NCBI RefSeq assembly: GCF_018122655.1
Contig: NZ_JAGRQC010000001.1
Location: 124,001 to 188,000 of the forward strand
Direction of reading: 5' to 3'
Length of the DNA stretch: 64,000 nt
DNA from: Stakelama marina
Lineage (GTDB): Bacteria > Pseudomonadota > Alphaproteobacteria > Sphingomonadales > Sphingomonadaceae
Below, piece by piece: positions 1 through 8,331 of the stretch; the stretch's first letter is position 1; each line of letters opens with the position of its first letter. The notes beneath the pieces were generated by a model that saw only the letters and a list, made by a program, of their open reading frames with translations, was not told the DNA's origin and did not search any database. A program made the translations under genes and the position numbers.

Positions 1-2648
1 CGCGCACAGGCGGCGATCTGCGCGGCGAGGTCGGCGATATTCTGATCGATATTGCGCGCCGGCCAGTCGCCCGAGCCGAGCAGGTCACGTATCTCCGCCT
101 CGCGAAAGCGGCCCTCCTCGACGATCAGGACATTGTCGAAGATAATGCCCTCTTCCTCGATCGAGCGGCTGTCGGACGGCATCGATCCGGGGCTGGTGCC
201 GCCGACATCGGCATGATGGCCGCGCGCCGCGACGAAGAAGTCCGGCACATCGCTCTCCTCGCTGGCGAAGACCGGCTGGATGACGGTGATGTCGGGCAGG
301 TGGGTTCCGCCGTCATAGGGGGCGTTGAGCGCATAGACGTCGCCGCGCCGAATGCCGCGGCCATCCTTCGTGCGCCGATCGATGACCGTGCGGATGCTTT
401 CGCCCATCGAACCCAGATGCACCGGAATATGCGGTGCATTGGCGATCAGGTTGCCGCGCGCATCGAACACCGCGCAGGAGAAATCGAGCCGTTCGCGAAT
501 GTTGACCGACGATGCCGAATGCTGAAGCGCGGCGCCCATTTCTTCCGCGATCGACATGAAAAGGCCTGAGAAAATCTCGAGCCGGACCGGATCGACCTCG
601 GTGCCGATATCGGCATCCGAGGCCGCGACCGATCGCGTCATGTGTAGCGATCCGTCGCTTCCGATCGTGGCGCTCCAGCCGGGTTCGACGACGGTGGTCG
701 AAACGGGGTCGATGACGAGCGCGGGTGCTTCGACCACCGCGCCTTCCGCCAGGTCGTTGCGCTGATGCACCGGGGTGTCGCACCATTCGCCGGCCATGAA
801 GGTTTCGACCGTGGCCACCGGCGGGCTGCTTGTCGCTGGTTGAGAGGGGAGTGCGCCGCCCTTGTTCGCGGTTTCGGCAATCGCCTCTGCACGCAGCATG
901 TCGACGATCAGCGCGCCCTTTTCGCCATAGCCGAAACGTTGTTCAAAGGCTTTGGAGAAGGCTTCGCGCATTGCCTCGGGCGGGCCCAGCGCGATCTCGA
1001 AAGTGCTTTCGGTGCCGCGCGTGCGGACATGCGCGCGGACCCGGGTGTTGATCGTATCGTCATCGACACCCTGCGCGACCAGCGCGGCGCTCGCTTCCTC
1101 GCCCAGTTCGTCGGCCGCGGCCCTGATCTCCGCCATGCGATCATCCTCGAGCGGCAGGGCAAGCGTGCGTTCGCGCATCTCGCGCCGGTCGGCGAGACCC
1201 ATGCCATAGGCCGAGAGAACGCCCGCCAGCGGGTGGATCATCACCCGCTCGATGCCCAGCGCATCGGCAACCAGGCACGCATGCTGCCCACCCGCGCCGC
1301 CGAAACAGGCGAGGACGAAGCGCGTGATATCGTGTCCGCGTGCGATCGAGATCGATTTGATCGCGTTCGCCATGTTGGCGACGGCAATCGCGACCAGCCC
1401 TTCGGCGACCTGTTCGGGCGAGCGGTCTTTTCCGGTCGCTGCTTCGGCCTCGGCGGCCAGTTCCGTCAGTCGCGTCATCGCGGCTTCGTGGTCTAGGGGT
1501 TCGTCGCCATCTTCGCCGAACACGGCAGGAAAGAAGTCGGGCTGGACCTTGCCGAGCGCGACGTTGCAATCGGTCACCGTCAGCGGCCCGCCCCGGCGAT
1601 AGGCGGCGGGGCCGGGGACAGCGCCTGCCGAATCCGGGCCGACCAGCATCCGTCCGCCGTCAAAAGAACAGACCGACCCGCCACCCGCCGCGACGGTATG
1701 GATGCGCAGCATCGGCGCGCGGATGCGGGCGCCGGCGACGACGGTTTCGTTGTCGCGCTCATATTCGCCGGCGAACAGCGACACGTCGGTGGAGGTGCCC
1801 CCCATGTCGAAACCGATGACCTTGTCGAACCCGGCGAGCCTGGCGGTTTCCGCCATGCCGACGATGCCGCCCGCCGGGCCGGACAGGATCGCGTCCTTGC
1901 CACGAAAGGCGTGACCGGCGGTCAGCCCGCCATTCGATTGCATGAACAGCGGATGCGTGTCGCCGCCCAGCGCGCGCTCCAGCCCCTCGACATAGCGGCG
2001 CAGTACCGGCGACAGATAGGCATCGACCACGCTGGTATCGCCCCGCCCGACCAGCTTGATGAGCGCACCGACCTCGTGGCTGACCGAAATCTGGGTGAAT
2101 CCGACATCTCGCGCCAGTTCGGCAAGCTGCTGTTCGTGGGCCGGATGGCGATAGCCGTGCATCAGCACGATCGCGACGGCGCGCAGCCCTTTGGCATATG
2201 CGGCTTCCAACCCCGAACGCGCGGCGGCCATATCGAGCGGGCGTTCGACCTCTCCTTCGAACGTTACGCGCTCGTCGATCTCGATCGTGTCGGCGTAGAG
2301 CGGCGTGGGCCGTTCGATCTTGCGCGCGAAGATGTCGGGACGGTCCTGTGTTCCGATCAGCAGCGCGTCGCCGAAGCCGCGCGTGATGGCGAGCAACACC
2401 GGCTCGCCCTTGCGTTCCAGCAGCGCGTTGGTGGCGATCGTCGTGCCGATGCGGATATCGGCGGGCGGCAGCCGCCCGTCGCCTGCGCCGGTGAGGTCGC
2501 GGATCGCCGCAACCGCGGCATCGTCATAGCGTTCGGGATTTTCCGACAGATATTTCGCGGTGACGGTTTCCCCGTCTGGCTTGCGCGCGACGATGTCGGT
2601 GAATGTCCCGCCGCGATCGACCCAGAATTGCCAGCGATTGTCGGTCAT
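1..2648 (-). CDS. Hydantoinase/5-oxoprolinase, fused A+B subunits (C-terminus off window)
   Basis: This frame stays open from 2648 to the left edge, giving 882 visible residues of a family usually near 1200. The N-terminus has the HyuA signature GGTFTD and an ATPase-like [11 protein letters not shown] segment. The HyuB half begins near residue 680 and contains [17 protein letters not shown] and [12 protein letters not shown]. Family members hydrolyse 5-oxoproline or hydantoins with ATP; the substrate cannot be told apart here. ATG 2648 is preferred because GGGAAG lies 12 nt upstream; an in-frame ATG at 2660 directly abuts that motif. It follows the cytochrome operon on the same strand after a 117-nt gap and probably has its own promoter. 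The family is clear; only the substrate and C-terminus are unknown. Confidence 0.9.
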   Translation of the reverse strand, partial: MTDNRWQFWVDRGGTFTDIVARKPDGETVTAKYLSENPERYDDAAVAAIRDLTGAGDGRLPPADIRIGTTIATNALLERKGEPVLLAITRGFGDALLIGTQDRPDIFARKIERPTPLYADTIEIDERVTFEGEVERPLDMAAARSGLEAAYAKGLRAVAIVLMHGYRHPAHEQQLAELARDVGFTQISVSHEVGALIKLVGRGDTSVVDAYLSPVLRRYVEGLERALGGDTHPLFMQSNGGLTAGHAFRGKDAILSGPAGGIVGMAETARLAGFDKVIGFDMGGTSTDVSLFAGEYERDNETVVAGARIRAPMLRIHTVAAGGGSVCSFDGGRMLVGPDSAGAVPGPAAYRRGGPLTVTDCNVALGKVQPDFFPAVFGEDGDEPLDHEAAMTRLTELAAEAEAATGKDRSPEQVAEGLVAIAVANMANAIKSISIARGHDITRFVLACFGGAGGQHACLVADALGIERVMIHPLAGVLSAYGMGLADRREMRERTLALPLEDDRMAEIRAAADELGEEASAALVAQGVDDDTINTRVRAHVRTRGTESTFEIALGPPEAMREAFSKAFEQRFGYGEKGALIVDMLRAEAIAETANKGGALPSQPATSSPPVATVETFMAGEWCDTPVHQRNDLAEGAVVEAPALVIDPVSTTVVEPGWSATIGSDGSLHMTRSVAASDADIGTEVDPVRLEIFSGLFMSIAEEMGAALQHSASSVNIRERLDFSCAVFDARGNLIANAPHIPVHLGSMGESIRTVIDRRTKDGRGIRRGDVYALNAPYDGGTHLPDITVIQPVFASEESDVPDFFVAARGHHADVGGTSPGSMPSDSRSIEEEGIIFDNVLIVEEGRFREAEIRDLLGSGDWPARNIDQNIADLAAQIAACA

Positions 2649-2765
2649 TGTCGAACGCATCTTCCCGAATTTTGCCCATGATGTTGCGCCGTGGTGCAGA
2701 TATTCGTGGTGCGCGACAAGCCCCTCGCGATACCGGGAGGGCGGCGGTTGCGTGAGCTGTCTTGC

Positions 2766-4934
2766 TCAGAAGCGTAGCCGATACCCGATATGCGCGATGA
2801 ATGCCGATTCTTCGCGGCGTCCGGTCAGGCTGGGCGTCGTATAGCGCTGGTGAACGAAGTTGCCGCCTGCTTCCGCCTCGATATCTGCGTCTTTCGACAC
2901 GTGCCAGACCATGCGAAGTGAAGGCGCTATGACGCGCGATGATCCGGTATCGTGCTTGTTCTGGCGCAGCGCCATGCGGATGCGCGGCGCGACACTGAAT
3001 GTTGAAAGATCGAAACGGTAGGTAGCATCGGCAGCTGTGATCGTTGCCAGGTCGGTGTCTGCAAGGCGCAGGCCGATCAGGACAGTGTCTCTCGGCCGCA
3101 ATACAGCCTTGCCGATCAACTGGCCGCCGGCATACCATTCGGTGCCGGGTGCGGGATATGCCGGAACACCGAAAGAGCCCGGCGATCCCCCGGTATCCGA
3201 TAGCGTAGCGTCGAGCACTGCATTCCAGTTGTCGGCAATCGGTAGAGCATAGGTAACGGTCAATTGCCGTGTGAGCATCGTTCGGTCGCGCGCTGCCTGG
3301 CGAATCTGATCCGATGTCAGCGCTTCGCGCACCGTCTGATAGGTCGGGACCGGCTGCGCAAGGATCGCATTGGTGAGCGATAGCGTGGGATAGTGGAGAT
3401 ATTGCGCCGCAATCGTCAGCGTCGACTGGTCTTTGAACGAATAGGCGGCGTTGATGGAAGCGGCGTTCAGCGTCCCGAACGACAGGTCGTAATCGGCCAG
3501 CGCGGTCAGGCTGAAGCGTTCGCCGGTCAGCCGTACCTGACCGCCAATTGCCTGACGATCGACGATGCCGCCTTCCTGCCGTTGATCGAACCAGTAGATG
3601 CGTCCCCTTGCGCCTTTTGCGGACGATCCGATATCGGCGCTTATCGCATAAAAGGTCCGCGATGCGTCGATGCCCGTCGAACGCGCCGACCAGACCGGAT
3701 GACCGAATATCAGATTGACCTGCGATTCCGCTCCGATGCGGACCGAACCCTTGATGCCGTCGAACCTGCCGAAGATCCCTGTGCCATATTCGATCTGGCG
3801 ACCGATGCGAAGCGAAGCGCCGAGCCGTTCGTCGGCAAAGTCGAGATAGATTTCGTCGAGAATATTGTACGAACCCTCGTTGCGCGTCGCACCCACAAGG
3901 AGGACAGGGGTATATTCGGACACGTGTGCGACCGAGAGCGTCGCCTCTGCCCGAAAGTCGTTGTTTCGATAGCTCGCCGTGGCGTCGATGCTGCTGTAGA
4001 TTTCGTCGTAATTGTTGCGAACGTCGAGATCGGTCGAAGGCGTTTGCGGTTGCGCTTCCAGAAAGACGCTGCGGCTGCGGTCGCGATAGTAGAACTGGCT
4101 GATGACGCCGCGCATTTCGACGCGCTCCACTTCTCGTCGTACCTCTTGCGCGGGTTTGAGTGTCCGGTCGGCCTGTTCGGTCGGTTCCTGCCGACCACCA
4201 AGCTGAGCCAGCCGCTGCTTCACCCGACTGGCGCCCTCCGTATCCGGATAACGGCGCAGATAGTCGCGGTAGATCGCGCGCGCCTCTTCGACCCGGCCGG
4301 CGCGTTCGCGCAACAGGCCCAGCAATTCGCGCGCCCGCGGCGTATGTTCGTCGGGGATATAGGAAAGCAACTGTTCGAGAAGTCGCAGCGCCTTCGGTTC
4401 GTCCTTGCTGCGGATCGCCGCTTCAGCTTCGGCGATCAGCCTGTCTCGGTCTTCGGTATCCGGGGACGGATTGCCCTGGGTGGTGGATGGTGCGCCCCCT
4501 GTCTTCTGCGACGATTGCTCGGGCGCCGCGGCCGGGTTGCAGCCCGTTGGTCCGAGCGTGATCGACAGGTTCCTGTGATCGGGACCCACGCGAACACTGT
4601 AGTCACGAGAGGCCGAGAGCGTGACCAACAATATCGGCCTTGCTTCCTCTGCAACGATGCGCATGGCGGAAACATCGGCGCGACCGTCTGCGGGCACCGC
4701 GAGCGGGACCGGAAGCCCTTCGGTGCCGCCCTGCAAGGGGACCCGAATTTCATCGCCGCTGCCGCTCGTGCCGGGAAAGGCGTCGAGCGCCGGGCGATCG
4801 AGCGCAATCCGTATCTCGGCGCAGGCCTGAGCGGTCGACGCTGCCGGCGCGTTCCGGGCCAGACCGGGCCTCACCTCGGCCGCGATCGGCATCGACAGAT
4901 TTCGCACCCCGTCGAGCGGATAGTCGATGCTCAT
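2766..4934 (-). CDS. TPR-containing outer-membrane beta-barrel protein of the multihaem cytochrome locus
   Basis: This 722-residue protein has three zones. An N-terminal beta-rich region (about residues 35-150) loosely resembles an AMIN domain. A linker and alpha-helical TPR-like repeats follow (about 165-250, with ARAIYRDYLRRYPD and an LLEQLLSYIPD stretch). A long region of alternating aromatic/polar strands then ends in GYRLRF. The terminal phenylalanine fits the recognition signal of outer-membrane barrels. Its ATG overlaps the stop of the pentahaem gene (TGATG), so translation is probably coupled. By position it would be the outer-membrane partner of the cytochromes, as MtrB/PioB-type porins are for MtrA/PioA, though no MtrB-type CXXC motif is seen. 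The oddity is that no hydrophobic signal peptide is visible in any frame near the start. The structural class is fairly sure; the porin role is inference. Confidence 0.75.
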   Translation of the reverse strand: MSIDYPLDGVRNLSMPIAAEVRPGLARNAPAASTAQACAEIRIALDRPALDAFPGTSGSGDEIRVPLQGGTEGLPVPLAVPADGRADVSAMRIVAEEARPILLVTLSASRDYSVRVGPDHRNLSITLGPTGCNPAAAPEQSSQKTGGAPSTTQGNPSPDTEDRDRLIAEAEAAIRSKDEPKALRLLEQLLSYIPDEHTPRARELLGLLRERAGRVEEARAIYRDYLRRYPDTEGASRVKQRLAQLGGRQEPTEQADRTLKPAQEVRREVERVEMRGVISQFYYRDRSRSVFLEAQPQTPSTDLDVRNNYDEIYSSIDATASYRNNDFRAEATLSVAHVSEYTPVLLVGATRNEGSYNILDEIYLDFADERLGASLRIGRQIEYGTGIFGRFDGIKGSVRIGAESQVNLIFGHPVWSARSTGIDASRTFYAISADIGSSAKGARGRIYWFDQRQEGGIVDRQAIGGQVRLTGERFSLTALADYDLSFGTLNAASINAAYSFKDQSTLTIAAQYLHYPTLSLTNAILAQPVPTYQTVREALTSDQIRQAARDRTMLTRQLTVTYALPIADNWNAVLDATLSDTGGSPGSFGVPAYPAPGTEWYAGGQLIGKAVLRPRDTVLIGLRLADTDLATITAADATYRFDLSTFSVAPRIRMALRQNKHDTGSSRVIAPSLRMVWHVSKDADIEAEAGGNFVHQRYTTPSLTGRREESAFIAHIGYRLRF

Positions 4935-5446
4935 CAACCCGTCCTTCGCCAATGTTCGCGTGGTACCCTCGGGCTGGTGGAGGCGCCGACTCCCGGCAGC
5001 AGTCGGGGCCAGTGGACCGTGCCGTGGCAATCCTCGCAGACATTGCTCGTCGGAGGATGCGTCAGCGTCTTTCCCGGCGCGGTGAAATTGTTGTGACAGC
5101 GAAAGCAGCCCGATGTGATGTCGGTATGGTCGAAACGCGACAGCCGCCATTCCTGTACGCTGTGACATTGTTCGCAGCCGAGCGAAGTGGGAATATGCCG
5201 AAATCCCTTGCCTTCGGCGCGGATATTGTTGTGGCAGTCCTCGCAGCGGCGGGGCGTGCCCTTGAAAACACCGTTGCGGTGGCAGCTTTCGCACGGAACG
5301 CGTTCATGTCCGCCCTCGAGCGGGAACCCGGTTCGGTAATGGTCGATGGCGTCGACGATTCCCTGTTGCGGCGTTCCGGTGCGCGCCGCGATCGAGACGA
5401 ACAATATGGCTGTGCAGGCGATGAAGAACGCGATGGACGACTTCAT
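4934..5446 (-). CDS. Pentahaem c-type cytochrome, cytochrome c3-like
   Basis: The 170-residue product starts with a clean Sec signal (MKSSIAFFIACTAILFVS) followed by five CXXCH haem-attachment motifs: CESCH, CEDCH, CEQCH, CFRCH and CEDCH. The region around the first two haems (GFPLEGGH...CESCH...CEDCH) resembles the repeated module of the larger upstream cytochrome, suggesting the two genes are related. It is probably a periplasmic electron shuttle between the 21-haem protein and the outer-membrane component. ATG 5446 overlaps the upstream stop by four bases (ATGA), and its own stop overlaps the next ATG, so the operon looks translationally coupled. The last 20 or so residues after haem 5 are basic and unlike a haem domain. 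Confidence 0.88.
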   Translation of the reverse strand: MKSSIAFFIACTAILFVSIAARTGTPQQGIVDAIDHYRTGFPLEGGHERVPCESCHRNGVFKGTPRRCEDCHNNIRAEGKGFRHIPTSLGCEQCHSVQEWRLSRFDHTDITSGCFRCHNNFTAPGKTLTHPPTSNVCEDCHGTVHWPRLLPGVGASTSPRVPREHWRRTG

Positions 5447-7125
5447 TGCGTCACTCCTTTCGATGTTCGCGCCCGACCACAGATCGCGAGGGCCGCGTGG
5501 AAGCGGTCGGCGGGGCATGCCGTTGCCAGCAGGTTGCGAGGACGTGGGGCTGCTCCGACGCGGTCGGGCAGATGTGCCGGCTTGAATGCCCTGGTTGTGT
5601 GGCAATCACCGCAGCGCTGGCCGAACTCGCCATGGTGAACGTCGTCGGCGCGGTGGCACGAATAACAGGTCGATCCGAGCTGCGCCGTCGCCGCTGGCTT
5701 GGTGTGGCACGCATGGCATTCGAGGTTCTTGTGGCTACCGTCGAGAACGAAGCCGGTCTGCGCGCCATGGTCGAAATGCCAATCCTTCCAGTTTTCTGAA
5801 TTATGGCAGGTCGCACAATCGGGTGACTTGCCTAGCCGCCCCCTGTGGAAGGTGTCCTCATGGCACGAAGCGCAGGTGATGCCCTTTGCGGTGAAGCGTT
5901 GATCCACATGGCAGGAACTGCATTGCAGTCGGGCATGCGCGCCCAGCAACGGAAAGCGCGTCAGGCTGTGGTCGAAACGCAGCCCCTTTTTCCACGACGC
6001 CGCCGTGTGGCACGTCGCGCAATCGCGTCCCAGCTTGCCCCCGTGCGGATCGTCGCCACCGTGGCAGCCGACGCATGTCAAAGGCGGCTTGAACTTGTGG
6101 AGCGGGCCGACATGGCACGCCTGGCAGCGAACCTTCCGATGCGCGCCGCGCAGCGGAAAGCGCGTCTTGCTGTGGTCGAAATGAATGACTTTCCATGACC
6201 TGGTCACGTGGCAGCCGGCGCAGTCGGTGCCGTTGCGCCCGCGATGGACGTCGTCCGATCGGTGGCAGCCGATACAGGTCATCGGCGGCTTCGGCCTGCT
6301 CATCGCCTGACCGTGGCACTGCGTACAGCCGACAGCGGCATGCGCGCCGGTCAGCGCAAAGCGCGTGTCGCGATCATGGTCGAAGGTTGCCAGCTTCCAC
6401 CCGGCGGGACTGTGGCATGTCTGGCATTGCGTCCCGCGCGCGCCGTTGTGGACATCGTCCTTGCGATGACAGGAAACGCAGTCGCGCGGCGTCCCGGCGA
6501 AGCGGTTGCCGACATGGCAACTCGCGCAGGGCACGGCCTTGTGCTTGCCAACCAGTGGATACCCCGTGACCGAATGGTCGAAATCATGAACCAGCTTCCA
6601 GTCGGTCGCGGTATGGCAGGCCGCACATTTCGTTCCGAACTTGCCCTTGTGGACGTCATCCTTCTTGTGACAGCCGATGCAGGTGTTCGGTGCGGCGAAG
6701 AAATGCTCGCCCTGTTTGTGGCACGCCGAGCATTTGACGCGTCGGTGCGCGCCGTGCAGCGCGAAATCGGTCATGCTGTGGTCGAAGCTTTGCGGGCTTA
6801 GGCCGAGTATGTCGGCCTTTCTTCCCTTGTGTTCGTCGTGGCAACTCGCACAAGTCCGGTTCTTGATATCGGGGATGCGACCATGGTGGCCGGTGCCGTT
6901 CCTGATGTCGCGACCGACCTGCTTGTGACAGCTCGTGCAGGTCTTGTTCTGGAGCGAATGCGCGAAGGGAACGTGGCAGGCCAGACAGTCCGCGCCGAGC
7001 TTTGCATGTGCGGCGCTGAGCGGTCCCGGGCTGACCGCCTGCTCAAGGACGGAACGGGTAATCAGTCCGGCGGCCCAGAAGATGATGACCGCGACGAGGA
7101 CAAGGAGGATGGTGCGCCGGGTCAT
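5443..7125 (-). CDS. 21-haem c-type cytochrome made of tandem triheme modules
   Basis: The 560-residue protein has a single N-terminal hydrophobic segment (about residues 5-25), a signal peptide or membrane anchor. I count 21 CXXCH motifs: three in an N-terminal part, then six successive repeats of 66-68 residues carrying three each. Every repeat opens with FDH, continues with a G-x-H element and its first CXXCH, then has a second CXXCH, a DD[VP]H-G element (TFH in module 5) and a third CXXCH. Each module therefore offers three extra histidines for three haems, as expected for bis-His ligation. Such linear arrays conduct electrons along the periplasm or out of the cell. The gene starts on the stop of the cytochrome b-like gene (TGATG) and overlaps the pentahaem gene. 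About 46 residues with no haem motif follow haem 21. Haem count is direct observation; the wire role is inference. Confidence 0.93.
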   Translation of the reverse strand: MTRRTILLVLVAVIIFWAAGLITRSVLEQAVSPGPLSAAHAKLGADCLACHVPFAHSLQNKTCTSCHKQVGRDIRNGTGHHGRIPDIKNRTCASCHDEHKGRKADILGLSPQSFDHSMTDFALHGAHRRVKCSACHKQGEHFFAAPNTCIGCHKKDDVHKGKFGTKCAACHTATDWKLVHDFDHSVTGYPLVGKHKAVPCASCHVGNRFAGTPRDCVSCHRKDDVHNGARGTQCQTCHSPAGWKLATFDHDRDTRFALTGAHAAVGCTQCHGQAMSRPKPPMTCIGCHRSDDVHRGRNGTDCAGCHVTRSWKVIHFDHSKTRFPLRGAHRKVRCQACHVGPLHKFKPPLTCVGCHGGDDPHGGKLGRDCATCHTAASWKKGLRFDHSLTRFPLLGAHARLQCSSCHVDQRFTAKGITCASCHEDTFHRGRLGKSPDCATCHNSENWKDWHFDHGAQTGFVLDGSHKNLECHACHTKPAATAQLGSTCYSCHRADDVHHGEFGQRCGDCHTTRAFKPAHLPDRVGAAPRPRNLLATACPADRFHAALAICGRARTSKGVTQ

Positions 7126-8123
7126 CAGTATAGATGCACCGCGATCACATGAACGATCGCGGCGACCACCAGAAAATAGAAGAGCGGCAGATGAAGGTGG
7201 TGCCACAACGAAAAAAGCCGTTCGAACACGGCGAGGGTGCTCGCCGTGCGGACGGCATCGCAATAGGCGTAAAGGTGCGCTGTGGCATTACGTTGGTGGG
7301 CGGACAGTTCTTCCGCATCCCAGCCCTGGACGCCGGCGGTATCTGCGAAGTGGCGCGCGATCTCGCCTGCCAATGCGTGCCGCCGAAAACGCAGATCGAC
7401 CATCAGTCGCAGCGACAGCCAGAAGCTGCCGGCAAGATCACGGCGTCCCTCGCGGACCCGCTCGGAAAATTGTGTCAGTTCACGCCGTATTTCGCGTCCT
7501 GCGTCGCCATCGGCATCCAGCGCGGCTCGCGCTCGAAAGACGTCGTCGATCAGTTCCCGTGCCTGAATGTGGCGAAGTGAGAAACCGCGGTAGATATGTC
7601 GGTGGAGATAGCGCCCGACGACACCGCTGAGCGCGACGATCAGCATCGCATAGAGCGCCAGCGTGCTGTTGAACGCGTCAGCGGAAAAGCGCGAATGGTA
7701 CAGGACGGCAACGGGCCCGAGCAGGCCCAGAATCATATGGAACCGGAACCAGAATCCGACCGACCCGGGGACGCGCCGTTTATACCATTTTTTCGCCGGA
7801 TAGATCAGCAGCACCAGCATCATGACCGAGCCGATGATGCCTAGCCAATAGCCCCAGCCGTAACCCGGATCGAACGGAAGCCGTTTCCGAACGGCGTATC
7901 CGAAAGCGATGAACGCGGTGACGGTGATGCCGATGACCCACGGCCAGACGCTCCTTTCCGGGCTGCGGGCGCTACCAACAGGCGGATTTTGAGCAATATC
8001 TGCGGATGACAGCTCGGCAGGCAACGATCGACACTCCAAGTCGCCGGTGCCTGCCAACATCCGGTCATCTCGCTTAGTACCAAGTCGTCGTACCAGGTTC
8101 AATGTCCAGGCCGAGTCATTCAA
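7125..8123 (-). CDS. Cytochrome b-like integral membrane electron-transfer protein
   Basis: The product (up to 332 residues) has about five membrane segments, roughly residues 60-80, 92-110, 124-145, 155-175 and 310-330, with a soluble loop of about 100 residues before the last. Membrane-placed histidines (FRFH, LYH, RYLHRH, WHHLHLP, VHVIAVH) look like ligands for two b-type haems, as in cytochrome b561 or ferric-reductase-like proteins. In this operon it would take electrons from quinol or from the divergently encoded Fe-S flavoprotein and reduce the periplasmic cytochromes. The start is uncertain: 8123 is a TTG codon with a weak AGG about 8 nt upstream, and ATG 8060 also lies before the first membrane segment. 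It is first in a four-gene overlapping operon. The assignment rests on topology and histidines, not a full family match. Confidence 0.72.
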   Translation of the reverse strand: MNDSAWTLNLVRRLGTKRDDRMLAGTGDLECRSLPAELSSADIAQNPPVGSARSPERSVWPWVIGITVTAFIAFGYAVRKRLPFDPGYGWGYWLGIIGSVMMLVLLIYPAKKWYKRRVPGSVGFWFRFHMILGLLGPVAVLYHSRFSADAFNSTLALYAMLIVALSGVVGRYLHRHIYRGFSLRHIQARELIDDVFRARAALDADGDAGREIRRELTQFSERVREGRRDLAGSFWLSLRLMVDLRFRRHALAGEIARHFADTAGVQGWDAEELSAHQRNATAHLYAYCDAVRTASTLAVFERLFSLWHHLHLPLFYFLVVAAIVHVIAVHLY

Positions 8124-8135
8124 ATAATCGACCTG

Positions 8136-8162
8136 TCGCGCGAAGAGTTCACTTCGTCGCGA
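8136..8162. promoter_or_regulatory. Imperfect inverted repeat in the leader of the cytochrome operon
   Basis: TCGCGCGAAG and CTTCGTCGCGA form a 10-bp stem with one bulged T around the six-base loop AGTTCA. It lies only 13-39 nt upstream of the TTG start of the cytochrome b-like gene, so it could be an operator or a leader hairpin affecting ribosome access. Confidence 0.4.
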
Positions 8163-8170
8163 TCCAAATA

Positions 8171-8176
8171 TTTATA
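8171..8176 (-). promoter_or_regulatory. Candidate -10 element (TATAAA) for the cytochrome operon
   Basis: The 208-bp gap between the divergent cytochrome b-like and Fe-S flavoprotein genes contains an AT-rich patch at about 8166-8187. On the minus strand it reads TATAAA, about 48 nt before the TTG start. No convincing -35 hexamer accompanies it, as often happens in alphaproteobacteria. I saw no clear FNR/FixK-type TTGAT-N4-ATCAA site in the gap. Confidence 0.3.
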
Positions 8177-8331
8177 GCGAATTAACAGTCGCTTCTGACC
8201 CCTTTGGCAGAACGGCTTGTCGGTTTTTGGCGGCCGCGGGTCTGGTAATGCTTGCGCGTGCGGTCATATGCCGTTGGCGACGAACCAGCCGCGGGGGCTG
8301 GCGAACTCACAGGAACCGAAAGAAGCGCACG

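Noticed and set aside
2649-2765. Possible terminator between the barrel gene and the hydantoinase gene
   Set aside because: Only weak, mismatched inverted sequences were found, with no T-tract.
3393-5096. Long plus-strand ORF (567 codons) opposite the barrel gene
   Set aside because: It is an antisense shadow in a high-GC gene: Arg/Ala-rich, no domain, and the minus-strand frame has clear TPR and barrel features.
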